NCBI GenBank assembly: GCA_905221605.1
Contig: CAJNDS010000380.1
Span: 316,001 to 380,000 of the forward strand
From: Symbiodinium natans
Taxonomy: Eukaryota > Sar > Dinophyceae > Suessiales > Symbiodiniaceae
Reading direction: 5' to 3'
DNA length: 64,000 bases
Shown here: positions 46,401 through 58,437 of the stretch, piece after piece
How positions within the stretch are numbered: the first letter of the stretch is position 1
Layout: each line of letters opens with the position of its first letter
Made by a program: the position numbers and the translations under genes
Notes under the pieces: model-generated
The model's database searches: none
The model's input: the letters and a program-made list of their open reading frames with translations, nothing else
What the model was told of the DNA's origin: nothing

Positions 46401-49400
46401 CATATGGTACAAACCATGTCGATGGACCACGACGTATCCAACTCTGGGTACATATTCAAGAAGCACGGCCTGTATTAACAGGCAGTGAAGGCCCCTTACC
46501 AAACCATCTTCGCCCATGCCGTGCAACGCGAACTCATGTCTGAATGGATGTCGGGAGGCTCCAGGAGCCACCCTGGTCTGATCGTCATCGTAGTATTCCT
46601 TGGCGTACAGCGCGGCAGTCCCAGAAGCTAAGCGAGAATCCACAGCAGCGCATGGTGAATGTAGAGTGTCACCTTGCGATGACAGCCAAAACTAAATGTG
46701 ACAGGATAAGCTGACAAGAGAGCAGCACCAATCCAGTACTACACCGGCCAAGAGTCGACAGAAAAAGTTTCGATCCTGCCGCGAATATCCGAGAATGTCG
46801 TCGCCAACCTGCAGCAACAAGATTCAACAAGGCCCTGGGTTAAGTTGATTGCCTGGTGCTTAGAAGCAGGGCCTATATAAATCCCAAGCCGTGGTCTGCA
46901 GCAAAGAAAGCCATTTGACTATTTTTACACAAATGAGTCAATTAACTACTGCAGTCCGCATCTTCAACCTGCCAGTGTCCCCGCCCCAGGCTCAGCCCAC
47001 AAAGTCGTTGCGTGCACCCGTGCACGGTGATAGGTGCGGTTTCAAGGTGGAGTGCTTGAGGTTTGAATTCGGTGTGAAAAGTGTGAAACGTGCCACTTTG
47101 GAGGGGCCAGGCCTCACGTCAAGGATCTCCAGCTGCGGGCACCCACCTGCGAGAACTTTCCTCGGTGTCTTCAGGGACAGTTGCACTGCTGCATTTAAGT
47201 ACAATTCAAGCCGGCCATTCCGTCCGCATGCAAGCATGGATGCGGTCGGCGAGGACGACGACGAGGAGGACGAGGTCGAGGACGAGGAGGACGAGGAGGA
47301 CGACGAGGACGACGAGAACGACGAGAACGATGAGACCGACGAGAACGACGAGAACGACCAGAACGACCAGAACGACACGAACATCAAGAACCTCAACAGC
47401 CACGACAACCACAACAACCACCACAAGCACCACAACTACCACAAGCACCACAACTACAACAAGCACCACAAGCACCACAAGCACCACAAGCAGCACAAGC
47501 AGCACAACCACAACAACCACAACAACCAGAACAACCAGAACGACCAGAACGACCACAACGACAAGGACAAGGACAAGGACAAGGACAACGAGGTCGACGA
47601 CGACGATGACGACGACGACGACGACAGCAGAAACAGCATCAGTAACAGCGCCAAAACGACGGTGTTTAGGTCCGCAGTCCCGAGGGTTTTTAGGAGAGCA
47701 TCACTCTTGCATGCACTACAGACAACTGGCCCGAGCATGCCCGAGCGAGACAATCTGCAATTTCTGATATCCCGTTGACTTTCAAAGGCTTCGCCTGACT
47801 ATGCTCCTCAGCCTACAACAGTAACTCGAACGCAATCGCCGGTGACGCATGTGCAGCTGGAGAGCAACATCTCCTCGTATCCATGGAGGTTCTGACGAGA
47901 CATGTGGGCTCCCTGGCAGGCATGTCATGTTCTAGTAAACTTGTCTTCCAGTTGCAGCTTGTCCAAGCATCTTCAATGGACAGCCGAAGCTTGCGTGTTT
48001 CGCTCTGATGCCAAGAGCAGGCCTGCGTGCAAATTTTGAGGCGCTTCAGTTGCGGGCATCTCCTGGCGACATGCGCCGCGAGCACAGATCTTCACGCAAC
48101 TCGAAGAAGGCTTTCTATTGGCAGCTATCTCGACGTGGCAGTCGAGCTGTTGACAACATCTGAACACAAATCTTGCCGCTGCACCTCAGCATGGAACAAA
48201 CGAAGACCCCCAAATAGTCTTCCGGCGCGTTGCAGGAAGTCAAGATCCTTGAGCAAGCAGTCAGGCACACTAACCATTCTGGGAAGTTGGCTAGGCAATG
48301 ATGATTACCCACGAATCTGCGCCACAAGCCTTACCACTCCCGTTTGAAATGCCTGCAAAAATCTTAGTCTGGAGGATGTTAGCAAGGAAACATCATTCGA
48401 GACGTTGACATCTGCCTGTTAACTGGTTGTTCGAGCAGCGACTTCCCAAGCACTGCCCAACATAAAAACAAGGGAACACAAAGGTCGTAACAAAGAGGAG
48501 CAGCTCCAGCTCCTCCAGTCGGTCGCTGGCCAGCTCGAAGATTTCATTTGTGTCCGCCTCGCACTGCAACACCTCAAATGGCGAGAATGGAGTGCCCAGA
48601 AAATCGCGTCGCTGGGTCTTAACAAAAGAAGCATCAAAAGAATATTCCCCCCCCCCCTTCTCCCCCACGATTCCGAGGCCATCTAAGTCTTGAAGGACGT
48701 TTAAGGACCAAACCGTGCGTTTTCAGCCGAGTCTTTTGAGCCATGCCGAGGCGCCAGCTGCCTGGGCTTGGACTTCCGAAGCAGCGGCGAGACGGTGTTC
48801 TGGAGCCTTGGGCTCTGAGGTAAAAAGAAGTCAGAAAACATGCACTTTGTCAAAACCACAATGTGAAGGATTATGAAGAAATGTGACGCGAAGAAGTGAA
48901 AAGACATGTGAAGAGATGTGAAGTGCTAAAGCCTGTTGGCAAATACCTTCATGTGTGGAAGCATCTCCTCCAATTTGGGACAGCAAGCAGCAACATGAAG
49001 GAGGCTAGGCAGGGGAAACCTCAGGCGTTAGTACGGTTTAGCCAGTGTCAAGCCATGGTTGCTGTTGCTGTGGTAAGCATGACGCGATCTGCCTGGTGTG
49101 GGAATGGGAACACTCATGCAGGAATCATGTTTCTCCGTGATGGCATTTCATGCAGGACCAGCTGCAACTCCTCTCGATTCCGACAAATGTTGTGCCCAAT
49201 AAGCACCGCTCGTCCTGCCCGGCTCGCAACAACCCGAGAAGCTTGGAGCCCCCCTGAGATCATTCCACTCCCGGATCTTGTCAAATCCTTCCCCCTCAAC
49301 CTTCGCCAACTGAAGGGATGAAAGTACATGCCAGACTATGCCAGTGTGTATGACGTCTAGCTGCCTAGCTTGGCATCGATCAGAGAAAGCTTACTTAGCC

Positions 49401-51760
49401 CTTACTTTTGTGCCGAAGGCTGGGTTCGAAGATACCATTGAACCACGGGCTGCAAATCCCTGTGGCCATGCCTCGGTCCAGGGGGGCCCCAGGGGACTGA
49501 CATTTCTGAACCTGTCCTCCTGTTCTGCCAGGAGGTAGCATGGCTTCGCTGTTCACGCCTTTCTGCCTCAGTCTTCTTGAGATTCCCTGACACAGGACGT
49601 TCGACCCCAACTACGACGACATGTTGGTGCACACAAAACTGAATCATCGCTGCAAGAGAATACTTTGCGCAAGAGCAGCCAAGGTACAGATCCCTTTGCG
49701 TTCGGATGCCCCAGGCGCTCGGTACCACATGGAAGTAGGCATCGAAACTGGGCAGTCGCTGCCGCTGGAAAGATACAGCATGCCGTGATGACGTGGGCAT
49801 CTGCATAACCAATAGCCACTAGCAGCAGAATCCTATTTAAGCTTCCTACAAATTTGGTTTAACAAGTACAAAACCAGAGAAGCCTGGCAAGTCTGCACAT
49901 GTCTACACCTACAGTACCCCTTCCAGGTCCTGCCCACGCATGTGCATTCAGGCTACTCATGGTAGCAATCGTCGATGCCAACGGTGTCAATTCCCTGGCT
50001 GGGTTGGATGGTCGGACGATGCAGCGTCCGTCTGGAGCCCAAGGAAAGAGATAAAAGAGCTAGGGAGCCAGAGTTGCACAAATTTCGTTCAAGTCCATCC
50101 GATTTTCTCCGCAATTGTCGTTTGTCTTGCACCGGTTGCCACGCTGCCACAAACCCATATCGTAGTACCAAAGCGCAGATGACTCCCCGAGAGCGGCACG
50201 AAAGGTGCAGCAAAACACCTCCCCACAACACGCAACACGCTCGCAACACGGGTTTGCCTCTCATTCAGACTTACTTGCAACACGTTGGGCAAAACAAGGG
50301 AAAGTAATGGCGACACAAGCCCGGCTCTACGGCACCACAATCACCCGAAAGTCCCTTGAGTCTACTGCGTTCATCTGTTGCCTCGCCCTCCAATCGGTCG
50401 AGGATGCAGCGGAAGGTGTTCATCTGGAGGCCCACGCAGTTCCAAAGCAGAAGAGCCTTCTAAATCCAGGAGCTCAAGCAATCATAAGGATCTGCATTTT
50501 GGGGCATCGCTTTGGAGCAGAATTGCAAATTTAGCTTCGGCATGCTTCGGGCTTCCATGGGTTCGCTTGCAAAGTGGCAGCAAGTGTACCCCCACTTTCC
50601 GGCAGATGTCCATTTGCTGGTCTTCATGTGCAATCCTGAATCCCATCGAGCGTTTTGAATCGATTCGTTCTACTCTTGTGGGAGGAGGCCGCTTCAGGAA
50701 AAATGCCGAGGAAAAAACGACTTCATGTGGAGCCACGATTGCGAACGCAGCACTTCGGCCTACACTCTTACTTTCTGCTCGACCGGCCGCCGATCGCCTG
50801 ACTCTTGCCACACCCATGTCGTCTCAACACAGAATGCGCTGTCCCGGCTGCACTGCCTCGAGGTGCTTCAGCGACATCAAGGACTTCACTGCATCATCCA
50901 CGACACTCGCCTGTCAAAGCTGGGAACTTCAACTGGGGGCTCTTGGGCTTCGGCTTCGAAGCGCTTTTTGGGGCCCAGGACCTTTCGGGGCCCAAGAGCC
51001 TGACGCCGAAAACGTGGGCAACATGTGGTACGGAAAAATCTCCTGGTGAAAGATCGGCAAATCGACACCGCTGCAGCTGCCCCCAAGGCCCCAAGAGATT
51101 CACAGGCAAGCTGCCCCATCACGCTCCGTCCAGCGAAACATGAGACCAATGTCCAGCTCCAGGTGCCTCTGGATTATGACGATACGCATGCCGCATGCTG
51201 CACAAATGCCTACAGAGTGACATTCCTGTACTGATTTTCATGATTGAAACACATGTATGAAAGGACCATGACTGCTCCGAAATGTCAAGCTGAGTCAAGC
51301 TATGACAAGCCGTCCCAAGATGTCCAAAGGATGTCTGCAGCTCTTATCCGTCACGGCACTGCAGGCGTGAGTGGCTCGCACCGAGCTGAGCGAAGGCCGC
51401 CGAAGAAAAGGTCTCCAGGGGCATCACCTGTGCAGACCCCCGGCCCATGGAGGGGAATGAAACTGAATGAATGCGCACAGGAGGCTAACCACACTTATAC
51501 GTCACCGCGCTCATACCAGTTGGGAGGTCTAGGACAGGCGAGACTGCGATTTCAAAGATCGCTGATTCCACTGACTGGCCTGGTGCTCGGGCCAAAGCTC
51601 ATCTTTGCAGGTGTAACCCAACCTTGGGCCGAGGGAAAAGATCGAGAGCATGCAATTCTCAATTCCAAAACTGCGAAACTGCCGGCATCGCTTTCGCCGG
51701 GGATCCGTAACGTCGTCAGCTGCTTCAGAGCGTCGGCGGCTGCCAGGAGTATGCTGTCGC
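40412..51760 (-). CDS. Leucine-rich-repeat gene region (F-box/AMN1-like repeats), multi-exon
   Basis: At least ten short minus-strand exons encode pieces of leucine-rich repeats of the Cys-containing kind, with the recurring pattern L-A-x-x-C-P-x-L-x-x-L: ARRCPQLKRLKI, GGCPQLEILD, VPLAEHCPDIE, KVITRCPHLE, ARARKLRRLFV. Each exon holds about one repeat. Such repeats usually form a curved binding surface, often in F-box adaptors, but no F-box is clearly seen. I cannot tell whether all exons belong to one gene or to two adjacent ones: phases do not link all of them, so exons are missing, and no start or stop is assigned. Confidence 0.6.
41657..41729 (-). CDS. LRR exon: ARARKLRRLFV
   Basis: 73 nt encoding LLSLVARARKLRRLFVNAAP then QQDA. 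The acceptor is AGAG|G and the donor GCA|GTCCAA (or a GA donor six bases earlier). Confidence 0.55.
41821..41838. repeat. Run of 18 G
   Basis: A plus-strand homopolymer in a presumed intron of the LRR region. Confidence 0.95.
42122..42180 (-). CDS. Possible further LRR exon
   Basis: 59 nt encoding LAQQSERTLRSHLADGMVQ. The donor CAG|GTTTTG is good and the acceptor GCCAG|A is ordinary. It lies between LRR exons on the same strand, but the repeat pattern is weak. Confidence 0.3.
42747..42822. repeat. 38-bp tandem duplication
   Basis: GCTGAAACGCCCGA-AACAT starts at 42747 and 42785; the two copies differ at several positions. Confidence 0.85.
43066..43127 (-). CDS. LRR exon: FVKELWLLDINVP
   Basis: About 62 nt encoding PRFVKELWLLDINVPEEGGE. 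The acceptor is AAAAAG|G and the donor GAA|GTCTTT. With the previous exon it reads IEE-R-PRFVKELWLLDIN. The plus strand is also open here, so strand choice rests on the LRR pattern. Confidence 0.45.
43197..43258 (-). CDS. LRR exon: LAEHCPDIE
   Basis: About 62 nt encoding LLRLRELLVPLAEHCPDIE. The acceptor is CTGCAG|C. The donor is either GAGA|GCGTGT (in phase with the next exon) or GAG|GAGAGC four bases earlier. Confidence 0.6.
44435..44591. repeat. 157-bp foldback (inverted repeat, MITE-like)
   Basis: Arms of about 74 nt pair with few mismatches. The outer 18 bp (CTACTTGGAGGTTCATGG) is perfect. The arms themselves carry repeated ACTTATAA words. The tip is near 44513 with a loop of about eight bases. 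No target-site duplication is obvious. It lies between LRR exons. Confidence 0.88.
47118..47146 (-). CDS. LRR micro-exon: GCPQLEILD
   Basis: 29 nt encoding GCPQLEILD, with acceptor CTCGCAG|G and donor GAC|GTGAGG, both close to consensus. Its phase does not match the exon at 48023, so another exon lies between. The intron holds the 377-bp triplet tract. Confidence 0.68.
47251..47627. repeat. 377-bp triplet tract (NAN codon-like period)
   Basis: Triplets with A in the middle change along the tract: GAC/GAG, then AAC/GAC, then CAC/AAC/AAG, then GAC again. It lies in the presumed intron upstream of the LRR exon at 47118. Asp/Asn/His/Lys frames on plus and Val/Leu/Ser frames on minus are artefacts. 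Confidence 0.9.
48023..48089 (-). CDS. LRR exon: ARRCPQLKRLKI
   Basis: 67 nt encoding SVLAAHVARRCPQLKRLKIC then TQ. The acceptor is GAAG|A and the donor GC (CAG|GCCTGC). This is the clearest single repeat of the region. Confidence 0.72.
48198..48290 (-). CDS. LRR exon: DCLLKDLDFLQ
   Basis: About 93 nt encoding QLPRMVSVPDCLLKDLDFLQ then RAGRLFGGLR plus two bases. The acceptor is CCTAG|C. Donor CGTTT|GTTCCA keeps phase with the exon at 48089 (giving LRL-SVLAAHV). A later donor GAG|GTGCAG at 48185 looks better as a site but breaks the phase. Confidence 0.55.
48492..48563 (-). CDS. LRR exon: DRLEELELL
   Basis: 72 nt encoding CEADTNEIFELASDRLEELE then LLLF. The acceptor is TTGCAG|T and the donor TTT|GTTACG. 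The open frame extends upstream (FEVLQ), so the exon may start earlier. Confidence 0.5.
50857..50910 (-). CDS. LRR exon: SLMSLKHLE
   Basis: 54 nt encoding ASVVDDAVKSLMSLKHLE. The acceptor is GACAG|G and the donor GC (GAG|GCAGTG), phase 0 at both ends. Confidence 0.55.
51680..51760 (-). CDS. LRR exon: ADALKQLTTLRIPGE
   Basis: About 81 nt encoding DSILLAAADALKQLTTLR then IPGESDAGS. The acceptor is AAAAAAG|G. The donor is uncertain (GT at 51679, or GC donors a few bases earlier). ALKQLTTLRI has LRR spacing. Confidence 0.5.
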
Positions 51761-52219
51761 CTTTTTTGCAGCCACGGCAGCTCGTGCATGTTTTACGCTG
51801 CTTTTCCATGGGGGCTCGCTCTCCCGCACAAACTCTTGTTGGCCTGCTTTGCCAGAAAGCCCACTGTACCCATGTACACGAAATGCTTTCCATATCCCTG
51901 TGCCCCTGGTCGATCCACGTATCAGCTCACATCTAGTGGATCAGCCTTAGGTCACGCAATAGCTCAGCACCTCCGGCTCACAGCCCGGCCGAAACAGATC
52001 AGCGGCTGCCGAATTTGAGCTCGGTACCGAATGGGATCTCCGAATGCCCGTATGAGATCATTTGTGTGAGCAATACGATGACTACACGATTTGCTTCACG
52101 GCAAGAGAGCTCCGGCGTTGTCATTTCGAATGTGCCCAGCACTCAGTTGCAGCTTCTGAGGCGTTAATGGGCATTTCTCTTCTGAAGCGTTAAGGAAACT
52201 TCTTTTTGTAACGACTTAT

Positions 52220-52256
52220 TTTCACACACATGCACACACACACACACACACACACC
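52220..52256. repeat. CA dinucleotide repeat
   Basis: ACACACATGCACACACACAC continuing to ACACC. No gene is assigned near it. Confidence 0.95.
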
Positions 52257-54940
52257 CCAAGGGCACTCCAAGCTTACGCTTAATCCCCTTTCTTCGTCAT
52301 AATCTAACGGATGCCGACAATGGGCTAGAGCATGTGAAACTTGCCGTGTGACGCCTGTCGTCCTTTTAAGCGAATTCACTGCCTCGCATGCCGGGGAAAT
52401 CTTGCTAGGGACTAGTGGCATTTTTGTTTACATCATGAAAAAGCAGTATGAAAATTGCATAGCAGTAATAGAACGAGCATGCAACACATGATATCAAACA
52501 AGACACTCCAGGCTTTGACATGGTGAAGAAAGGAAACCCACAAAAGGACGACAGTGATCCGATGAGCCGTCCTGAATACCGTGAACTCAACCAACAAGGC
52601 ATTGCAGACCCCGAAACTGCCCTTGAGAAGTTCCCCATAAGCTCAGGCTCTGTTCAGACTGCTGCAGCCTCGCACATCCAACTGGACCAGTCCCTTCCTT
52701 CGCATTGCAACATCATCTCAGAAGTTGCAGCTGCTGTTGCTTTGGCAAAAAGCTCCCATGAAGTGATACCCCTAGTGAGGCTACCGAAGTAAAGCGATCT
52801 TGCGGGCACCGCACCTGATGCGACATGATGTTGCGATGTTGCTGCAGTATGCGGCAGTGCATTACTTGGATACACAGATAACATCAAGACAGAGAGAGCA
52901 TCGAAGATATTGCAGCACAATACGGCAGCAAATGAAGCGCAAAGCTCGTTGCCAAGATGCAGCTCCGAGAGGGTTTCCTCCGTGGTGGGGGAAGTGAGCT
53001 GAGAACACCCACGCAGACTCAGCCTCGGAGCGGTGCGTCAACGCCTAGAGCTTCCAACTGCCTCCAACTACGTGGTGAACTACGTCCTTGCAAAAAATGT
53101 CTGCAACATATTGCTCAAGCTTTGGGCCCTGGGTTGCTTGAGTTGCAGACCAGGAGGGCGAGTTCCGTGGTCTCGCCAGAAAGGTTTGCTTCATGGTTGT
53201 AGTCCGTGGTGCTTTCGCTGCTTTTCGTACTTTTCTGCTGCCGGCTTGCTTCCTCGGAACCCGGAGCCTTCCCAAACCCTCCTGGCTCATGATGGCGATG
53301 GCGGTTACACTCCTCATCCTCCTCCACTCTTCGCCCACCACGCCAAGGCTGCGAGTTCGGAGTGCCAAGAGATGTCTTCCCCACACTTCTTCTGATTCCT
53401 ACTTCTATCTTATTCAAAGAAGCATCTCAAATATCGATGCCGAAGCGCTCTGAAAGGCACAGTGTCGAGCGCAGGCCCGCCAGAAGTGCTTCCTCGCTCA
53501 GTGTGTAGCAGAAGCCTCACCAAGTTTCAGAGAATCTTCTGGGGGGAGTTGGGCGGCATCTCAGCTCCATGTCATTCCATGTCCATCTTGCAGTCGGGGA
53601 GCTCAGGTCCAAGACTCTTAGCTGAGCCAGTGGCAGAAGTTCGAGCTCGGAATTCTGGAAACGGAAGCCTCCTCGGGCACTTTATCCCCCGAGAAGGGCG
53701 AGCGGCTGTGTAGGAAGGAGGCAGGGAGGGAATCGTGATCAGTGATCAAACTCGCACAACAGCATCTTCTCGCCCTGTTACTTCATGCTGCATCTTATGG
53801 AGCGAAAAGATGGAGACGTAGAGTTCCCTCGCTCTGCTAGTGAGTATCTCGTACTGGCCACCAGCTTCTGTGAGTAGCGGAACTTGAAGACCTCGGGCTT
53901 TAGGATGGAAGCCATAACAGCAATATGTACTCTCATATGCTGCAATACATGTTTCAGGAAATCTGCCCTGGCATGTACATCAGCAGATGAGGAGCTTGCG
54001 CCTTTGAAGGGTCAGGCAAGGCACAAGCCTCTTCAGCGCCGGTAGTGGCATGGGCTTCGCCGCAAGGGGGGCAGTGCACACCTCAGTGTTTCGCCGTCGT
54101 TACGAGGCGTGCGAAGGTGAGAGTTCAAAAAAGCGTCTGCCCCTTTCATGCCATCATCATCACTCCTGGTCCTAAATCATAAACAGCAAGGAGGATGCAA
54201 GTGATCCGAGGGGCCGTGTCCTCCAAGCTTTCGAGGTGGCTGGGCAGCATGAAGCATTGGAGTCCTTTGGGACATTGTGAAACCACGTGACACATAACAC
54301 ATTGTAACGCTAATGACACCGACCCCTTGCAGTGACTTGTCCGCTCTACGGAGCTGACAACGCAAAGCCGGCCCACTGCTGAGTGAAGCTCCCAGGGCGT
54401 GGTCTTGGCGAAGGAACCGGCAGCATGCCCCCAGAACCAGAACCTGCATTGCGCACTGCACATTGCACCTGCATTGCACTACTGTTCAAGACATTCCACA
54501 TGCCCAGGACGCACCCTCTGACAAACAAAGCCAGAACCGAAATAGCAGAATAGAACCAAGCTTGCATGCACCGACTGGCTCCGGGAAATACGCCAGACCT
54601 TCACACCAATTCCTGATTTATTTACGATGGAACACCGATGCTCCTCAGCACATCCACAAGCATCTAAAGGGTATGCCAGTTGCTGTTCCATGTTGCTCTA
54701 CGCCCACCCATAACAGGCCTCATCCTGGCTGAGAAAGTAGCCACACAGCATGCGTCGCCAAATGAGAGGCAGCATCGATGTCGACTTGACCTGTGTCCGG
54801 ATAAGTTTTGCTCCAGTCCGTACAGTACAGTAATCTGCCAGCAAGGTAGTCTCGAAGGCTTTCGGCCAATTCTGTTAACCTGCACTTCATTGTGTCTACT
54901 ACTAATAACTGCTTGTTTCGCCTAAGACTCGCCTAAGTGT

Positions 54941-55010
54941 TCACACAAATTCAACGGCCTTCTGCTCCGCATCCTCTCGGGTTGAGCTCTGCAAGCGTCG
55001 TGCTTCCTTC
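54941..55010 (-). CDS. Possible terminal exon, charged helix
   Basis: The minus frame reading KCCEALVKEARRLQSSTRED then AEQKAVEFV ends at TGA. A coiled, charged helix is likely. The acceptor is not fixed; the frame is open to 55309. Family unknown. Confidence 0.28.
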
Positions 55011-58000
55011 ACCAGGGCTTCACAACACTTTCTGCTTTGCATCCGTCTGAGATCGCTTAGGGGTCTGCCCATATCCGAGCCTCCATGGCTTCCTCCACGG
55101 ACAGCGTGGCCACCAGCTTGATGAGCTGTAAGCGCTGTTGGTGGGTGATTTTGCCTCATGGACTCTCGTGGCATCTCATGGACTGATGGTCTTGTCGTGT
55201 CCCTGATGTCCCTTGGACCCAAGCCGTAAGGGTTTTCTGGTTGCAAGCTGCAATCGAACAACATTCCTTGTTGCCACCAACAGTCACCAAGGCCTATGGG
55301 TAAAGGCAAGGCGCCCGTGAGCTCATCCTCTTTTGCCTGCCAAGGGAGGTCTTTGTTTTACCCTCAGGCGAATGCGCCGTGAAGAGGTATGCTGCATTGG
55401 AGAAAGCTGTTAAATACCGTTTACAGCTCTGCAAGGTTCGTTGCCACCTCCATGCCACTTCACGACAATACGAGTATGAGATGCTAGCTGCTAGGTACAG
55501 TAAGCTGCAAAGTACAACTGATGTATCGACAGAGGACAGATGGTCTGTGCTGTTCTCACAATACATCGCAATTCTAGGCTTGTCTCCAAGCCCACGACAC
55601 AATCCGGTTTGGAGAATGCATGGCCTGCAGCACAACTGCCACCCTCTGCTTCACCTGCCATCTCTGACATAGAGGCACGACAAGACCGCGCAGACAGGGC
55701 TGGCTGATTTGAGCTCTTGCCTGCTTGAGTGTGCTTGCTTGAGTAACTTCTTTCGGCGATGAACATTACATTGTACTTGAATATTGTGCCTGTTGAGATC
55801 TGCTTGTTGCATACGTAGCCTAAGCTAGCAACGCGTGTCACATGAACCTTCCGTATACAGGACTTCCAGCCTCTTCAGCGACCTCGGGCGAAGACACTGT
55901 GCCTCCGCGTGCCTGAGGGCAGCAATGCTCGAAGCTCAGTCAAATCAAAGATACTGTAAGATACATGGTAGATGCCGCGGTAAATGTTGCCGGTTGAGAT
56001 GTTTTAACACCAGGGACGGCACCCCGATAAGCCAAGCAAAAACAACCTTAACCTAAGAAAACCCGACGGAAACCTGACAAAACCAAAGCCGCCCGCAAGG
56101 CCTGACATGCAAACTCAAACCCGACATCTGCACAAGTCGTTGCCTGAACTCATCTTATTGATGAATGCAGGCATGGCGGCATGCGCACATGTGTAAAACA
56201 AATCGTTCTGGTAAGAAGACTGATTTTGCTGGCTCAACAAGATTCGAGGGGGTGCATACCAACAAGATGCCAGGAAAGGCTGAATCTGATGATGCGCTCC
56301 TAAGACGAGAACTGCAAGCCTTGAGGAAGACCCAAGCTCGCCAGAAGATTCTGCCTCTTAGATGCAGGCAGGCCGCCAAGGCTTCGTGGACCACACGGTT
56401 GATAGCCGTCTGGGTGTCATCCGTGGTTGTGCGCGTCAGCTTCTTGGGCACCAGCTTGCTGACGTTTGGGCGGCCCCGCACTGGGCTCTTCTGAAAGCTG
56501 GGATATCCTTCGCTTTCCATGGCGGGATGCGGCGATGTGGCGTCCTCAAGATTAATAGATCGTGGAATATCCTTGTTCGACCTGGCTTCAAGGCAATCTT
56601 ATTCAAGCACAGTTTTTGATCGCAAGTCCATGATGAGGGGTGGAGAAACGCAAGCGATTCTTCATGGCATGCAACCCTCCCAATTGTCTCACTCACATGG
56701 TATTCTATGCAAACAAATGTGAGCACAACTCCCAGTCAAGGGAGGAGCTTGGATGAAGGGCCTGCGCACCGAGCTCCCTGCACTTGGACCCAGCTCGACA
56801 TGCAGTACCTAAGCAAGTGAAGAGCACGTGAGGCATGAGAAGCACAAGCAGAAGCCAAGTTCATCAAATGGCAGCCTTTGGCGGCGCTAGCTTGGTGAGG
56901 GCACTGTGCTGGTGACCCAACGGCAGGCAGCTCCAACGCCTCCCACTGCCTCCTGGCAGGCGGGTGTGAGCTTTGCACATTGAGAAGTTCTGATATAAGG
57001 TTGAGGAGGCCTAGCCGGTCAGGCCGTTCACAGGCGGGCTTCTTCTATCGTACACCATCACCAGCACTTAGTCAAGCGGCCAGTGTCATAACAATATGAA
57101 AATACTCGACGCCAAAGCCGCTGCCAGAAAAAGGTGCAGTGCATGCTGCCAAGGCCAAGCCCACAAACAACTTGAATGGTATTTTATTGATATCAAAGCT
57201 TCACAAGAAGCTGAACCCTGCCCTTAATCCGGAGGGCAGCAAAGCATCTCTTTATCATCGACCGTCGCCCTAGCACGGTTACTAGGACCCACTCTCTCGA
57301 AGAACCGGATGTCAATCAACAATGCACATGCGAAGATGGCCTGCGAGGCCTTCCAGAGGATGTGGCTGCAAGAGAAAACCTGCCAGGCGAATGTCCTTTT
57401 CTTTCGCTGGAGGCCATTGAATTGGGCCGGGACGTGTTGACCACATGCAGCCGCAGTGCCATAGACAAGCTGGAGATCGCAACATGACGAGGGTCCTACT
57501 CTTGAAACGACGCCGTAGCCACAATTACTGTACGACGTGTCGGTAACATGCAGTTCCTTTTTGAGTACAGCTTGTTGGGAAGCCTGCCTGGTCCAAACCA
57601 ACTCCCGGTGGAGGCTCCACTGGCGAATCGAACTGGACGATGGTTACGCCTGCCAGCTACTTGATACCGGTGCGACGAAGCTAGAGCTGGAGGAACATGA
57701 TTGCTTTAGGTGTCGAAACTTGGCTGGAGGAGGAGGCGGTATTCCTGATCGATGTTCCCAGTTGACAGTGCGGAATAAGAATCAAAATTGATGTTCACAG
57801 ATCTCTAATCATGTTGATTTGAGGTCACGAGCCAAAGCACCTCGGGCTCAGGTACGCTTAAATCCCAAACCATATGCGCCACAAAACCAGTCCCTGATGA
57901 ACTGAAAGAGCTCGTCAGGGAACCTGTTGAGACGAATCAAGGACGACGCATTTCCTCATAGAGCCAGGTGCTGCACAATAAGGACGTTCCCCCAACTACA

Positions 58001-58303
58001 AGCCTTAGCTGTCGAAGTATACCATTAGAACATACTACAGTAGAACGCCAAACCCTAATCTTCATTGACGTCGAGAAACGACACCTTTGGGCCCACCTCC
58101 GGCATCATAGGCATGTACCGGGACGGGTCTCTCCACCTGCAAAGGCATATCGCTTTCGGGCTTGGGACTGTAGGTTCCCCCCCTAGGAAAGTCCCTTCCT
58201 CCATGCTTCGGCTTCAGCCACTCTGATTAGTGCGATCTGGGATAGGCCTCTGGAAACCTCTACTCGTGAGCCAACAAAATACCAACACAGCAAAACCTCC
58301 CAC

Positions 58304-58437
58304 CTCGGTGCAAATGCTGTTTCCAGGTAGTTCGGAAGAGTCCTTCTGCACCTTTTGGCCTTCGGATGTGAGGATGTAAGTTGTAAGCCAGTCAGCGAAA
58401 CGCTCCAGCGCACTTTGGTCGGCCCGATGAAAGACAA
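58304..58437 (-). CDS. Unidentified exon, 44 codons
   Basis: 134 nt encoding VFHRADQSALERFADWLTTY then ILTSEGQKVQKDSSELPGN and SICTE. The acceptor is CTCAG|T and the donor GAG|GTGGGA. The composition is that of a globular helical protein. I do not recognise the family, and it is not linked to a neighbour. Confidence 0.5.

Noticed and set aside
46891-47778. 295-codon plus frame rich in Asp/Asn/His/Lys
   Set aside because: It is driven by the triplet tract; the opposite strand and another plus frame are also open, and LRR exons on minus flank it.
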